The notes below the pieces were generated by a model. It made no database searches. It had not been told where the DNA came from and saw only the letters and a program-made list of their open reading frames with translations. From Corynebacterium sp. (GTDB taxonomy: Bacteria > Actinomycetota > Actinomycetes > Mycobacteriales > Mycobacteriaceae), in NCBI RefSeq assembly GCF_022712275.1, contig NZ_JALAGU010000033.1, positions 1 through 64,000 on the forward strand: DNA of 64,000 nt, given 5' to 3'. The position numbers and the translations under genes are program-made. Shown here in pieces: positions 54,483 to 63,273 of this stretch. The first letter of the stretch is position 1, and every line of letters starts with the position of its first letter.

Positions 54483-55021
54483 GGGATCAGCCCCAGCAGC
54501 GTCGACGTCAGTGCCTCGCGCTGCCCCATCGTCAGTGTCCGGTGCACATGGTCGTGGACCCACAGCCCGTCCGCGGCGATCTGCACCAGGTACGCCATCC
54601 GGGCGAGTTCCCCCTCCTCGCCGTCCGCGGTAAGCTCCGCGGTCGAGGGCATCCACCGCCTGTCCACCTCGTCCCAGATCTCCGCGAACTCGGGATCCGC
54701 GACCACGTCGAGCTGAACCAGGAGTTCCGCCCGCGTGGCGGAGTGCGACATCGTCCGCACCACCGCCCGCAGCCGCGTCGCCGCGTCCACCTCGGACGCC
54801 GGGCCCCCGGCCGCGGCAACCAGGTCCTTCTCCCACTCCGCGGCGAGGTACCGGTGGATCCCGACGAGCAGGTCCCGGCGCGACGGGAAGTGGTAGACGA
54901 TGCCCGACTTGGAGAAACCCGCGGCGTCCGCCAGTGACTCGTAGGTCACCGCGTCGAGGCCGGCGTCCCCGATGAGGCTGACAGCGGTGTCAAGGATGAG
55001 GTCCCTCTTACTGGTGCGCAA
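54479..55021 (-). CDS. TetR-family regulator of the MFS exporter
   Basis: A 180-residue regulator. HTH region: AVSLIGDAGLDAVTYESLADAAGFSKSGIVYHFPSRRDLLVGI (residues ~13-55, quoted in part). TetR_C_6-like ligand domain follows. Start codon is TTG at 55021, inside the end of the MFS gene, giving a 14-bp overlap and co-transcription. The likely operator is the 28-bp palindrome at 56529-56556 before the MFS gene. It converges on the racemase with a 4-bp overlap of stops. Confidence 0.87.
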   Translation of the reverse strand: MRTSKRDLILDTAVSLIGDAGLDAVTYESLADAAGFSKSGIVYHFPSRRDLLVGIHRYLAAEWEKDLVAAAGGPASEVDAATRLRAVVRTMSHSATRAELLVQLDVVADPEFAEIWDEVDRRWMPSTAELTADGEEGELARMAYLVQIAADGLWVHDHVHRTLTMGQREALTSTLLGLIP

Positions 55022-56519
55022 CGGTGCCCTTCGGGTTCCCGGTGAAGCACCGGGCGGTCAGCACCGCGGCGAGCAGCGCCACGCCGCAGGTGATGGCCAG
55101 GATGTACAGGTAGGCGGAGTCGTAGGCGGCAGCTGCGTCCACCCCGAACATCGGATCATTCACGCCCAGGTCCACGTCGTGCGAGACCGACTCCGGAGCC
55201 ATGAGCGTGTAGAACATGGGCATCAGACTACCGAGGATCGAGACGGAGACCAGCGTCCCGAACTCATAGGAGACCTCTTCGATGGAGGACGCCATGCCCG
55301 CCTTCGACCGCGGCGCAGACCCGATGATCGCCGTCGAGGAGACGGACATGACCATGCCCGCACCCGTGCCGATCGCCACGAAGCAGAGCACGAAGACCCA
55401 CAACGGGGCGTGCTGGAAGGCCCACATACCTACACCCAGTCCAGCGGCGATGACGAGGAAGCCACCGCTGATCAGCGTCCGGAAACCGACCTTGTGCAGG
55501 TAGGCACCACCGAAGACGGACGCCGGGATCGCCGGGAGCGCGGCGGCCGCGACGAGCAGACCGGCCTCGAGCGGGCTGAATCCGCCGGAGGTCTGGTAGC
55601 GCTGCGTGGTCATCATCTCCGCACCTGCCATGACGAACATGGCCAGCACGGCGGCGAGGGTGCCGCCGGTGAACATCCGGTTGCGGAAGATGCTGAACTC
55701 CAGCAGCGGCGCCCGCCCGTCGGAGACCAGGATGCGCTGGCGGTGACGGAACGCCGCTACACCGATGCAGCCGACAACGATCGCCAGGACGAAGAGGATC
55801 ATGCTGCGGTCCGGGTTCGCCAGCTCCTTGATGCCCATGACCATGCCGACCATCGCGAACATCGCGTACAGGGAGGACGCGAAGTCCCACTTCCGGTCGC
55901 GGTTCGGCATATTAGGCGGGGCGAAGAGCAGCGTGCCGATCAGTGCGACCGCGGCGACCGGAACATTGATGAGGAAGACGGAGTGCCAGGAGTAGTGCTC
56001 CAGCAGCAGGCCGCCGAGCACCGGGCCCGAGGCGGAGCCGACGACGGCGACGGACACCCAGATGCCGATGGCGGTGCTGCGTTCACGCTCATCGGGGAAG
56101 ATCTGGCTGATCAGCGCCAGGGTGGCGGGCATCATCGTCGCGGCGGCGACACCGAGGACGGCGCGGGCACCGATGAGGTACCCGGCATTCGGGGCGAGGG
56201 CGGCGAGCAGAGAACCGATGCCGAAGGTGGTGACACCGATGGTGAACATCAGGCGGTGCCCGATCCGGTCGCCGAGCGTGCCGGTGCCGAGGAGCAGTCC
56301 GCAGAGGACCAGCGGGTAGGCGTTGATGATCCACAGACCCTCAAGGTCGGTGGTGTGCAGTTGGGCCCGAAGCTCCGGCAGTGCGGTGTAGAGGATCGAG
56401 TTGTCGGCGCCGACAAGGAAGAGGCCGAGGCTGAGCAGCACGAGGAATCCCCATCGCCTGGCGGGCGACAGGGACGAGGTCGTGGCCACGCGGTCCCGGG
56501 CATTCAAGGTAGTACTCAT
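55008..56519 (-). CDS. MFS drug exporter, DHA2 (14-helix) type
   Basis: A 503-residue major-facilitator exporter. ALPELRAQLHTTDLEGLWIINAYPLVLCGLLLGTGTLGDRIGHR spans helices 1-3 (residues ~45-90, quoted in part). GARAVLGVAAATMMPATLALI is near 115 and the antiporter motif C GIWVSVAVVGSASGPVLGGLLLEHYSWHSVFLINVP near 150. About 14 helices are predicted. These pumps export cationic dyes and antiseptics. The downstream TetR gene and upstream palindrome indicate drug-inducible control. Confidence 0.92.
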   Translation of the reverse strand: MSTTLNARDRVATTSSLSPARRWGFLVLLSLGLFLVGADNSILYTALPELRAQLHTTDLEGLWIINAYPLVLCGLLLGTGTLGDRIGHRLMFTIGVTTFGIGSLLAALAPNAGYLIGARAVLGVAAATMMPATLALISQIFPDERERSTAIGIWVSVAVVGSASGPVLGGLLLEHYSWHSVFLINVPVAAVALIGTLLFAPPNMPNRDRKWDFASSLYAMFAMVGMVMGIKELANPDRSMILFVLAIVVGCIGVAAFRHRQRILVSDGRAPLLEFSIFRNRMFTGGTLAAVLAMFVMAGAEMMTTQRYQTSGGFSPLEAGLLVAAAALPAIPASVFGGAYLHKVGFRTLISGGFLVIAAGLGVGMWAFQHAPLWVFVLCFVAIGTGAGMVMSVSSTAIIGSAPRSKAGMASSIEEVSYEFGTLVSVSILGSLMPMFYTLMAPESVSHDVDLGVNDPMFGVDAAAAYDSAYLYILAITCGVALLAAVLTARCFTGNPKGTVAHQ

Positions 56520-56528
56520 AACAGTGCG

Positions 56529-56556
56529 TAACTGTACCGCACGTTCGGTGCAGTTA
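56529..56556. promoter_or_regulatory. 28-bp palindromic TetR operator before MFS gene
   Basis: TAACTG-T-ACCG, six central bases, then CGGT-G-CAGTTA: 10 of 11 arm positions pair. It lies 10 bp before the MFS ATG, where repressor binding would block transcription. Confidence 0.72.
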
Positions 56557-56661
56557 TCAAGGTCAGGACATGACCCGGCAACGTAATCCACGCCACAGTC
56601 CCGGACCGCCCCAGGGCGACGACCATTGTTCTTCGCGGCGATTTACTGAATCGAAACAGAG

Positions 56662-56680
56662 ATGCTTCCACAGGAAACAT
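56662..56680. promoter_or_regulatory. IclR-type palindrome upstream of allantoin operon
   Basis: ATGCTTCCACAGGAAACAT: arms ATGxTTCC/GGAAxCAT around a 3-bp centre. IclR regulators such as AllR control allantoin genes and use TTCC/GGAA half-sites. It lies 71 bp before the operon's first codon. Confidence 0.45.
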
Positions 56681-56750
56681 TCACCGGCGTAGAGTCACTC
56701 CGGTCGAACAGGCAACTCGTCCCCGTCACCCACCACTGGAGCCCTGAATC

Positions 56751-57584
56751 TTGAGCGCTACCGCACGCACCGGCATCACCCTCGGCATCGTCAACGTCAA
56801 CACCAGCGTCACCATGACGCAGACCATCGTGGATGCCGCGACCGCCGTCGCCGCCCCCGATACGACCATCGTCGGTGTCACCCCCACCATCGGACCCGAC
56901 TCCGTGGAAACCCATGTCGAGGCCGCCCTGTCCCAGGTCGGCGTGATCACCGCCGTCCACCGGCGCCACACCGCCCCGATCACCCTGGATACGCCGGCCA
57001 TCGACGCCTGGATCATCGCCGGGTACGGCGACGAGGGTCGCGAGGCACTCCAGGAACTCGTCGACGTGCCGGTCGTCGACATCACCGAGGCCGCCGCCAT
57101 CGCCGCGATGGCCGTCGGTGACCGCTACGCCGTCGTCACCACTCTCGACCGCACGGTTCCGATGATCCGGGGACGCCTCGAGCTCGCCGGGGTCCACGAC
57201 CGTTGTGTCTCCGTCAAGGGCACCGGCCTCGGCGTCCTCGAACTCGAGGAAGACGCCGCACGCACCGACGGGCTCATCCTCGACCTCGCCCGCGAGGCTC
57301 TGGCCGACGGCGCAGAAGCCGTCTGCCTGGGCTGCGGCGGCATGGCCGGCCGCGCACCGGAACTCAGCACCGAACTCGGTGCACCGGTCGTCGACGGTGT
57401 CACCGCAGCGGTCGGCATCGCCGAGTCCCTGGTCCGGCAGGGGCTCACCACCTCGCGGGTCGGCACCTACGCCGCCCGCTCCCCCAAGAAGCTGTCCGGC
57501 TTCGAGGATCTCGAAATCTCTTCCGGCGCCCACGCCGCCGACAGTGCAGACAGCGCCGACAGTGCAGAAACGGAGCTCCCATGA
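56751..57584 (+). CDS. hydantoin/allantoin racemase-fold protein with Gly in place of first catalytic Cys
   Basis: A 277-residue Asp/Glu/hydantoin racemase family protein, first gene of the allantoin operon (TTG start at 56751). The second catalytic Cys, C195 in VCLGCGGMAG, is present. The first position, normally Cys in ACFxDPG, is G91 in IIAGYGDEG. Allantoin racemase needs both, whereas arylmalonate decarboxylase uses exactly this Gly/Cys arrangement. So racemase activity is doubtful, and a decarboxylase or one-base role on a ureide is possible. The C-terminal tail has a repeated DSADSA. The stop overlaps the permease start (ATGA). Confidence 0.82.
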   Translation: MSATARTGITLGIVNVNTSVTMTQTIVDAATAVAAPDTTIVGVTPTIGPDSVETHVEAALSQVGVITAVHRRHTAPITLDTPAIDAWIIAGYGDEGREALQELVDVPVVDITEAAAIAAMAVGDRYAVVTTLDRTVPMIRGRLELAGVHDRCVSVKGTGLGVLELEEDAARTDGLILDLAREALADGAEAVCLGCGGMAGRAPELSTELGAPVVDGVTAAVGIAESLVRQGLTTSRVGTYAARSPKKLSGFEDLEISSGAHAADSADSADSAETELP

Positions 57585-59086
57585 GCGGCATGAAAGACGA
57601 GGTCGTGTACCCGGAGGGTGCCGATCCTCAGCTGATCAACGACGACATCGCCCCGCTGAAGGAACAGAAGTGGGGCGCCTACAACATCTTCGCCTTCTGG
57701 ATGTCCGACGTGCACTCCGTCGGCGGGTACACCACCGCCGGCGCCCTGTTCGCCATGGGACTGACCTCCTGGCAGGTCCTCCTCGCCCTCCTGGTCGGCA
57801 TCTTCATCGTCTACTTCGCCTGTAACCTCGTCTCCCTGCCCTCGCAGCGCTCCGGTACCCCCTTCGCCGTGGTCTGCCGTGCCGCTTTCGGTATCCAGGG
57901 CGCGAAGATCCCCGCTCTGATCCGTGGCTGTATCGCGGTGGCCTGGTACGGCATCCAGACCTACCTGGCGTCCCACGCGCTGGTGATCCTCATGGTGAAG
58001 CTGCAGCCGGACTGGGCGGAGTGGGCGGACAAGGATCTCCACGGCTTCCTCGGGCTGTCCGTCCTCGGCTACATCGCCTTCGCGATTCTCTGGGTCGTCC
58101 AGGCGCTGGTCTTCTGGCGTGGCATGGAGTCCATCCGAAAGTTCATCGACTTCTGTGGTCCCGCCGTCTACATCGTCATGGCGGTCCTGGCGATCTACCT
58201 GGTCAGCGAGGCCGGTTGGGACAACGTCAACCTCAACCTCTCCGACCACCAGCTCACCGGCTTCGCCGTCTTCTCCACCTTCTGCGCCGCCGTCGCCACC
58301 ACAGTGAGCTACTTCTCCGGTCCGATGCTGAACTTCGGCGACATCTCCCGGTACGGGAAGTCGCAGAAGGCGGTGAAGATCGGCAACTTCCTCGGTCTTC
58401 CGCTGAACTTCCTGGTCTTTTCGATCATGGTGGTGCTCACCGCCTCCGCGACTGTCCCGGTCTACGGCCGGATGATCACCGACCCGGTGGACACCATCGC
58501 CGAGCTGGACAACACCTACGCCATCGCCTTCGGCGCACTGACCCTGCTCATCGCCACCGTGGGTATCAACATCGTGGCCAACTTCATCGCCCCGGCCTTC
58601 GACTTCTCGACCGTCGCCCCCAGGATGATCTCCTGGCGCATGGGCGGCATGATCGCCGCAGTCGGTTCGATCTTCCTCACCCCGTGGAACCTCTACAACT
58701 CCCCGGACACCATCCACTACACACTCGACACGCTCGCCGCGTTCATCGGGCCGGTATTCGGTGTCCTCATCGCGTACTTCTACGTCATCAACCGCGGCGA
58801 CCTGAACCTCCCGGCCCTGTTCGACTCCTCCCCCTCGGGCGCCTACTGGTACTCCAGGGGCTTCAACGTGAACTCGGTCATCGCGATCTGCGTGGCCGCG
58901 GTCGTGGGCATCGTCATCGTGGTCGTCCCCGCGTTCGAGGACGCCGCCACCTACACCTGGTTCATCGGCGCGATTCTCGCCGGTGTGCTCGTCATCCTGC
59001 TGGAGAACGTCCGCCCCTCGGTGATCATGCGCGACGCCGCGACGGCTGCCGAGGCCTCCCGGAACACGGTTCGCATCCTGGACTAA
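57581..59086 (+). CDS. NCS1-family allantoin/hydantoin permease
   Basis: A 501-residue NCS1 symporter with 12 predicted helices. The N-terminal KEQKWGAYNIFAFWMSDVHSVGGYTTAGALF (residues ~27-57, in part), the RAAFGIQGAKIPALIRGCIAVAWYGIQTYL block and FSGPMLNFGDISRYGKS near 250 match Mhp1/PucI transporters. NIVANFIAPAFDF near 330 completes the substrate site. Its position between the racemase-fold gene and allantoinase indicates allantoin as substrate. It is translationally coupled to the upstream gene. Confidence 0.92.
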   Translation: MSGMKDEVVYPEGADPQLINDDIAPLKEQKWGAYNIFAFWMSDVHSVGGYTTAGALFAMGLTSWQVLLALLVGIFIVYFACNLVSLPSQRSGTPFAVVCRAAFGIQGAKIPALIRGCIAVAWYGIQTYLASHALVILMVKLQPDWAEWADKDLHGFLGLSVLGYIAFAILWVVQALVFWRGMESIRKFIDFCGPAVYIVMAVLAIYLVSEAGWDNVNLNLSDHQLTGFAVFSTFCAAVATTVSYFSGPMLNFGDISRYGKSQKAVKIGNFLGLPLNFLVFSIMVVLTASATVPVYGRMITDPVDTIAELDNTYAIAFGALTLLIATVGINIVANFIAPAFDFSTVAPRMISWRMGGMIAAVGSIFLTPWNLYNSPDTIHYTLDTLAAFIGPVFGVLIAYFYVINRGDLNLPALFDSSPSGAYWYSRGFNVNSVIAICVAAVVGIVIVVVPAFEDAATYTWFIGAILAGVLVILLENVRPSVIMRDAATAAEASRNTVRILD

Positions 59087-59095
59087 ACTGTCTGC

Positions 59096-60451
59096 GTGAC
59101 CTCTGCGAACTCTGCCCCTGACCCCGGCGCCCTGTGCGCCGCACTGGGACGCCACGCCGACGCACGCCTGGCTGCCACCGATGACCTGGTGCGTGGCCCG
59201 TGGGCGAACCCGGTGACCTGGCGCCAGCCCGTGCACACCGTGTACGTCCCCGCCCACCTCATGACCGGGGAGAAGCGCGACCCGCAGATCGCCCGGACCT
59301 GGGGCGACGCAGCCCGCGCAGCCCTGGAGGCCTACGGCTCCGCCGCCGATCTGGCCCTCGAGCTGGGCGTCCCTGCGCGAAATGCCGCCACCGTCGGCGC
59401 GCTCACCGTCGCCAAGCTGGAGCGCGAACCCGTCGAAGACCTCCGGATCGACTTCGAGGACGGCTTCACCCAGCGTGGCGTCCCGCTCGAGGACAGGGAC
59501 GCTGACGAGGACGCCCGGGCCACCGAGGCCGCGGACATCCTCGCCAACTGGCTCGACGCCGACGCTGACGGCGGTCACCCCCGCCACGCCCCCGCCTTCG
59601 CCGGGATCCGCTTCAGGTCCTTCGACCCGGCCGTCCGTGACCGTGGCCTGCGGACCCTGGTGATCGTCCTGTCCGGGCTGGCCCGACGCGGCGTCCTGAA
59701 TAAGGTCCTGGCGAACGATCCCCGTGCCCTGCGCCTGACCCTGCCGAAGGTCCAGCACCACAGCCAGGTCGAGACCTTCGTCGAGATCCTGGAGCAGCTG
59801 GAGGAGACCTTCGGCGTTCCCGAAACGACCCGGATACCCTTCGAGGTGCAGGTGGAGACCCCGCAGGCCATCGTCGGCGTCAGAGGTGAGGCCGAGCCGG
59901 CACGCATTCTCGCCGCCGGGCGGGGGCGCATCCTGTCACTGCACTACGGCACCTACGACTACTCCGCCTCCCTCGGGGTGGACGCCGCCGAGCAGTCCAT
60001 GGAGCACCCGGTCGCCGACCACGCCAAGGACGTCCTCCAGGTCGCGACCACCGCGGTGGGCGTGGAGCTGTCCGACGGCTCCACCAACCGCATCCCGGTC
60101 GGCTCCCCGGCGCAGATCCTCGACGGCTGGCGGATCCATCACCGCCTGGTCACCCGTCACCTGCGCCGGGCGGTCCGTCAGGGCTGGGACCTGCACGCAC
60201 ACCAACTCGTCACCCGACACCTGGCGACGATCGCCTACTTCCGGGCATCCTGGGAGGTCAGCGCCGAGCGACTGCGCGACTACGTCGCCGGCGACGAGAC
60301 CCGCTGGATGGACGAACCCGCCACCGCCAAGGCGATGTCCGGCTACCTGCTGCGCGCCCACGCGTGCGGTGCGGTCACCGACGAAGAACTGGCCACCACC
60401 GGCGTCTCCACCGAGGACCTGCGCACCCTGCAGGTCACCGGACGACTGTAG
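59096..60451 (+). CDS. DUF6986 aldolase/citrate-lyase-like protein in the allantoin operon
   Basis: A 451-residue TIM-barrel related to the HpcH/HpaI aldolase and malate-synthase superfamily. Visible blocks include DLRIDFEDGFTQRG near residue 120 (acidic metal ligands), LPKVQHHSQVETFVEILEQLE near 218, FEVQVETPQAIVG near 250 (Glu ligand) and LHYGTYDYSASLGVDAA near 282. It lacks the malate synthase TIM-barrel insertions. In this operon it is likely to consume glyoxylate or split ureidoglycolate released by allantoicase. GTG 59096 starts 9 bp after the permease stop. Confidence 0.8.
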   Translation: MTSANSAPDPGALCAALGRHADARLAATDDLVRGPWANPVTWRQPVHTVYVPAHLMTGEKRDPQIARTWGDAARAALEAYGSAADLALELGVPARNAATVGALTVAKLEREPVEDLRIDFEDGFTQRGVPLEDRDADEDARATEAADILANWLDADADGGHPRHAPAFAGIRFRSFDPAVRDRGLRTLVIVLSGLARRGVLNKVLANDPRALRLTLPKVQHHSQVETFVEILEQLEETFGVPETTRIPFEVQVETPQAIVGVRGEAEPARILAAGRGRILSLHYGTYDYSASLGVDAAEQSMEHPVADHAKDVLQVATTAVGVELSDGSTNRIPVGSPAQILDGWRIHHRLVTRHLRRAVRQGWDLHAHQLVTRHLATIAYFRASWEVSAERLRDYVAGDETRWMDEPATAKAMSGYLLRAHACGAVTDEELATTGVSTEDLRTLQVTGRL

Positions 60452-60469
60452 ACACAGTAGAAAGGCATC

Positions 60470-62032
60470 ATGAGCACCCGAATCTTCCGCGCTGAACAGG
60501 CCGTCTACCTCCCGGAGGACGCCGAGACCGGCACCCGCCCCGTTCTCGGCCCCGTCACGGTCGTCATCGACGGCGAGACCATCGTCTCCGTCACCCCGGG
60601 ACTGACCTCCGACATCCACGCCGGGCATGACGCCGAGATCATCGACGTCCCCTCCGACCAGGTCCTCATCCCGGGGCTTGTGGACACCCACGTCCATGTC
60701 AACGAGCCGGGACGCACCGAGTGGGAGGGCTTCACCTCCGTCACGCGTGCCGCGGCGTCCGGCGGTGTCACCACCCTGCTCGACATGCCGCTGAACTCCA
60801 TCCCCTCCACCGTCACCGTCGAAGCCCTCGACACCAAGCAGGCCGTGGCGAAAGAGAAGGTGAAGGTCAACGTCGGTTTCTGGGGCGGAGCCGTGCCGGA
60901 GAACCTCGGAACCGGTGATCTGAAGGCCCTGTGGAACCGCGGTGTCTTCGGCTTCAAGTGCTTCCTGCTGCACTCCGGTGTCGACGAGTTCGCGCCGCTG
61001 AGCACCGAACAGCTGCACCAGGCCATGGCCGAGATCGCCGAGTTCGACGGGCTGCTCATCGTCCATGCCGAGGACGGCGAGCTCATCGACGAAGCCACCG
61101 CGCACGTGGACTCCGCCGGTGGGATCGACGAGACTTTCGACAGCTTCCTGGCGTCCCGCCCGTCGGCCTCGGAGGCGAAGGCCGTCGCCACCGTCATCGC
61201 CGCCGCCGAGGAGACCGGCTGCCGGGCGCACATTCTGCACCTGTCGGACTCCGGCTCGATCGACCAGATCTCCGCCGCCCAGGAGCGCGGTGTGCGGATC
61301 ACCGCGGAGACCTGCCCGCACTACCTCTCCCTGTTCAGCGAGGAGATCCAGAACGGCGCGACGCAGTACAAATGCTGCCCGCCGATCCGGACCGCCGGCA
61401 ACCGGGAACGGCTGTGGAAGGGCCTCGTCGACGGCGTCATCGGCACCGTCGTCTCCGACCACTCCCCCTGCACCGCCGAGCTGAAGCGCTTCGCCGAGGT
61501 CGCCGAGGCCCAGGCGTCCGCCCACGAGAACAACGAGCTCACCGCCTTCGCCGCGCTGGCCGCCAAGGGCAACGACCTCGGTGCCGGTGGCGCCGACCAC
61601 CGTGGTTCCGGTGGTTCCTTCGGGACCGCCTGGGGCGGCATCGGCGCCGTCGAGCTGGGCCTGCCCGTCGTCTGGTCCCAGGCCCGGCTGCGCGGCCTCG
61701 GGATCACCGACGTGGTCCGCTGGATGTGCCAGAACCCCGCCGAGTGGGCCGGCCTGTCCGACCGTGGTGCGATCCAGGTCGGACGTCGCGCCGACCTGGT
61801 GCAGGTCAGCGCGGACGACGCCTTCGTCGTCCTGCCGGAGAACCTCAACCAGCGCAACAAGGTCACCGCCTACGCCCAGCGGGCACTGGCCGGTGTGGTG
61901 ACCCGCAGTTACATCGGTGGCGAGACAGTCTACGTCCGCCCCACCACCCCCCGGACGCCTGCCGCCGCCGGCGAACCCGGCGACCTGGCGGTATTCCCCG
62001 CCGACGTCCGGCCTTTCACCCTCCGACCGTAG
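60470..62032 (+). CDS. allB: allantoinase
   Basis: A 520-residue cyclic amidohydrolase that opens allantoin to allantoate using two metal ions. Metal ligands: DTHVHVNEPGRTEWEGF near residue 70, carbamylated lysine in FGFKCFLLHSG near 162, HAEDGELID near 200, HLSDSGS near 257 and the Asp in SDHSPC near 332. The end is longer than in E. coli AllB (~453 aa), with an extra ~40-residue C-terminus. AGAAAGG lies 5 nt before ATG 60470. Confidence 0.94.
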   Translation: MSTRIFRAEQAVYLPEDAETGTRPVLGPVTVVIDGETIVSVTPGLTSDIHAGHDAEIIDVPSDQVLIPGLVDTHVHVNEPGRTEWEGFTSVTRAAASGGVTTLLDMPLNSIPSTVTVEALDTKQAVAKEKVKVNVGFWGGAVPENLGTGDLKALWNRGVFGFKCFLLHSGVDEFAPLSTEQLHQAMAEIAEFDGLLIVHAEDGELIDEATAHVDSAGGIDETFDSFLASRPSASEAKAVATVIAAAEETGCRAHILHLSDSGSIDQISAAQERGVRITAETCPHYLSLFSEEIQNGATQYKCCPPIRTAGNRERLWKGLVDGVIGTVVSDHSPCTAELKRFAEVAEAQASAHENNELTAFAALAAKGNDLGAGGADHRGSGGSFGTAWGGIGAVELGLPVVWSQARLRGLGITDVVRWMCQNPAEWAGLSDRGAIQVGRRADLVQVSADDAFVVLPENLNQRNKVTAYAQRALAGVVTRSYIGGETVYVRPTTPRTPAAAGEPGDLAVFPADVRPFTLRP

Positions 62033-62062
62033 CCGTCACTACCCCGCTTAAGGAACAGTCAC

Positions 62063-63115
62063 ATGAGTGCCACCCCCACCGAACAGCCCGAGTTCACCAT
62101 CTGGCCGGACCTCGCCAGCCGCGCCCTCGCCGGCTCCGTGATCTGGGCGTCCGACGAGGCCTTCGCCGAGCGCGAGAACCTCATCGCCGCCCACGAGCCC
62201 GGCTTCGACCCCGACGAGTTCGGCAACAAGGGCAAGGTCTACGACGGCTGGGAGACCCGCCGCCGCCGTCACGACGAGATCGGCGGGCACGACTCCGCCA
62301 TCGTGCGCCTCGGAGTCCCCGGTCAGATCAAGGGCATTGTCGTGGACACCGCCTGGTTCAAGGGCAACTTCCCGACCCAGATCGCCGTCCACGGTCTGAC
62401 CTGCGACGAGTACCTCCCGGCCGAGGAGATCGCCGCCCTGCCGGACAGCGCCTGGACCACCCTGGTCCCCGTCAGCGACGCGAAGGGCGACCACAAGCAC
62501 TACTTCGAGGTCTTCCCGGCCGGCGCCGCCGCCGAGCAGCGCTTCACCCACATCCGCCTCGACATGATCCCCGACGGCGGTATCGCCCGCCTGCGCGTCC
62601 ACGGTCAGCCGGTGCCGGACCCCCGCTTCCTGGGCTGCACCATTGACCTCGCTGCAGTGGAGAACGGCGGTCGGGTCACCGACTGCACGAACATGTTCTA
62701 CTCCAGCCCGAACAACGTCATATCCCTCGGACGCACCCGGAACATGGGTGAGGGCTGGGAGAACGCCCGCCGTCGTACCGAGGGTAATGACTCGGTCACC
62801 GTGCAGCTCGCCGGTGAGGGCCGGGTGCGCTGGGTCGAGATCGACACCTCCTACTTCGTCTTCAACTCCCCCGGCGACGTCAGCCTCACCGGCATCACCG
62901 CATCCGGCGAGGAGATCGAGCTGGTCGCGAAGACCCGCGCGCTGCCGGACACCCGTCACCGCTTCCTCGTCTCCGACCCGGCCGAGGCCGAGACCGGCCC
63001 GACCCCTGTGGTCGCGGTGCGCGCCGATGTCTACCCCGACGGCGGCATCGCCCGGCTGCGCGTGTGGGGTGACCTCACCGATGAGGGACGCACCACCGTC
63101 GAGGCCCGCTGGTAG
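62063..63115 (+). CDS. alc: allantoicase
   Basis: A 350-residue allantoicase that splits allantoate into ureidoglycolate and urea. Two homologous beta-sandwich domains are visible: the first with YDGWETRRRRHDEIGGHDSAIVRLGVPG near residue 55 and IRLDMIPDGGIARLRVHG near 165; the second with GEGWENARRRTEGNDSVTVQLAG near 230 and RADVYPDGGIARLRVWG near 325. Its urea product feeds the urease encoded 30 kb away. A strong inverted repeat follows the stop. Confidence 0.95.
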   Translation: MSATPTEQPEFTIWPDLASRALAGSVIWASDEAFAERENLIAAHEPGFDPDEFGNKGKVYDGWETRRRRHDEIGGHDSAIVRLGVPGQIKGIVVDTAWFKGNFPTQIAVHGLTCDEYLPAEEIAALPDSAWTTLVPVSDAKGDHKHYFEVFPAGAAAEQRFTHIRLDMIPDGGIARLRVHGQPVPDPRFLGCTIDLAAVENGGRVTDCTNMFYSSPNNVISLGRTRNMGEGWENARRRTEGNDSVTVQLAGEGRVRWVEIDTSYFVFNSPGDVSLTGITASGEEIELVAKTRALPDTRHRFLVSDPAEAETGPTPVVAVRADVYPDGGIARLRVWGDLTDEGRTTVEARW

Positions 63116-63143
63116 GCGTCCTCCTGCGTAAAGCACCTACTGG

Positions 63144-63179
63144 CTGAGGTACGCGGTCCGCCTGATTCGCGTACCTCAG
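63144..63179. terminator. inverted repeat after the allantoin operon (terminator or operator)
   Basis: CTGAGGTACGCG and CGCGTACCTCAG are perfect 12-bp arms around a 12-nt loop, 28 bp after the alc stop. There is no T tract, so it could also bind a regulator. Confidence 0.6.
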
Positions 63180-63260
63180 ACAGTGGATATTCGGGGAGCG
63201 GGCGGGGGTGGTGACACACGTCTGTAACCCCTCCGTATCAGGGCTGCCTGACCCGCAGAA

Positions 63261-63266
63261 TATGAT
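63261..63266 (+). promoter_or_regulatory. -10 box of the monooxygenase gene
   Basis: TATGAT lies 7 nt before ATG 63274. The two ATGs at 63262 and 63265 are inside the box, so they cannot be the start of a transcript from it. Confidence 0.55.
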
Positions 63267-63273
63267 GACAGCC

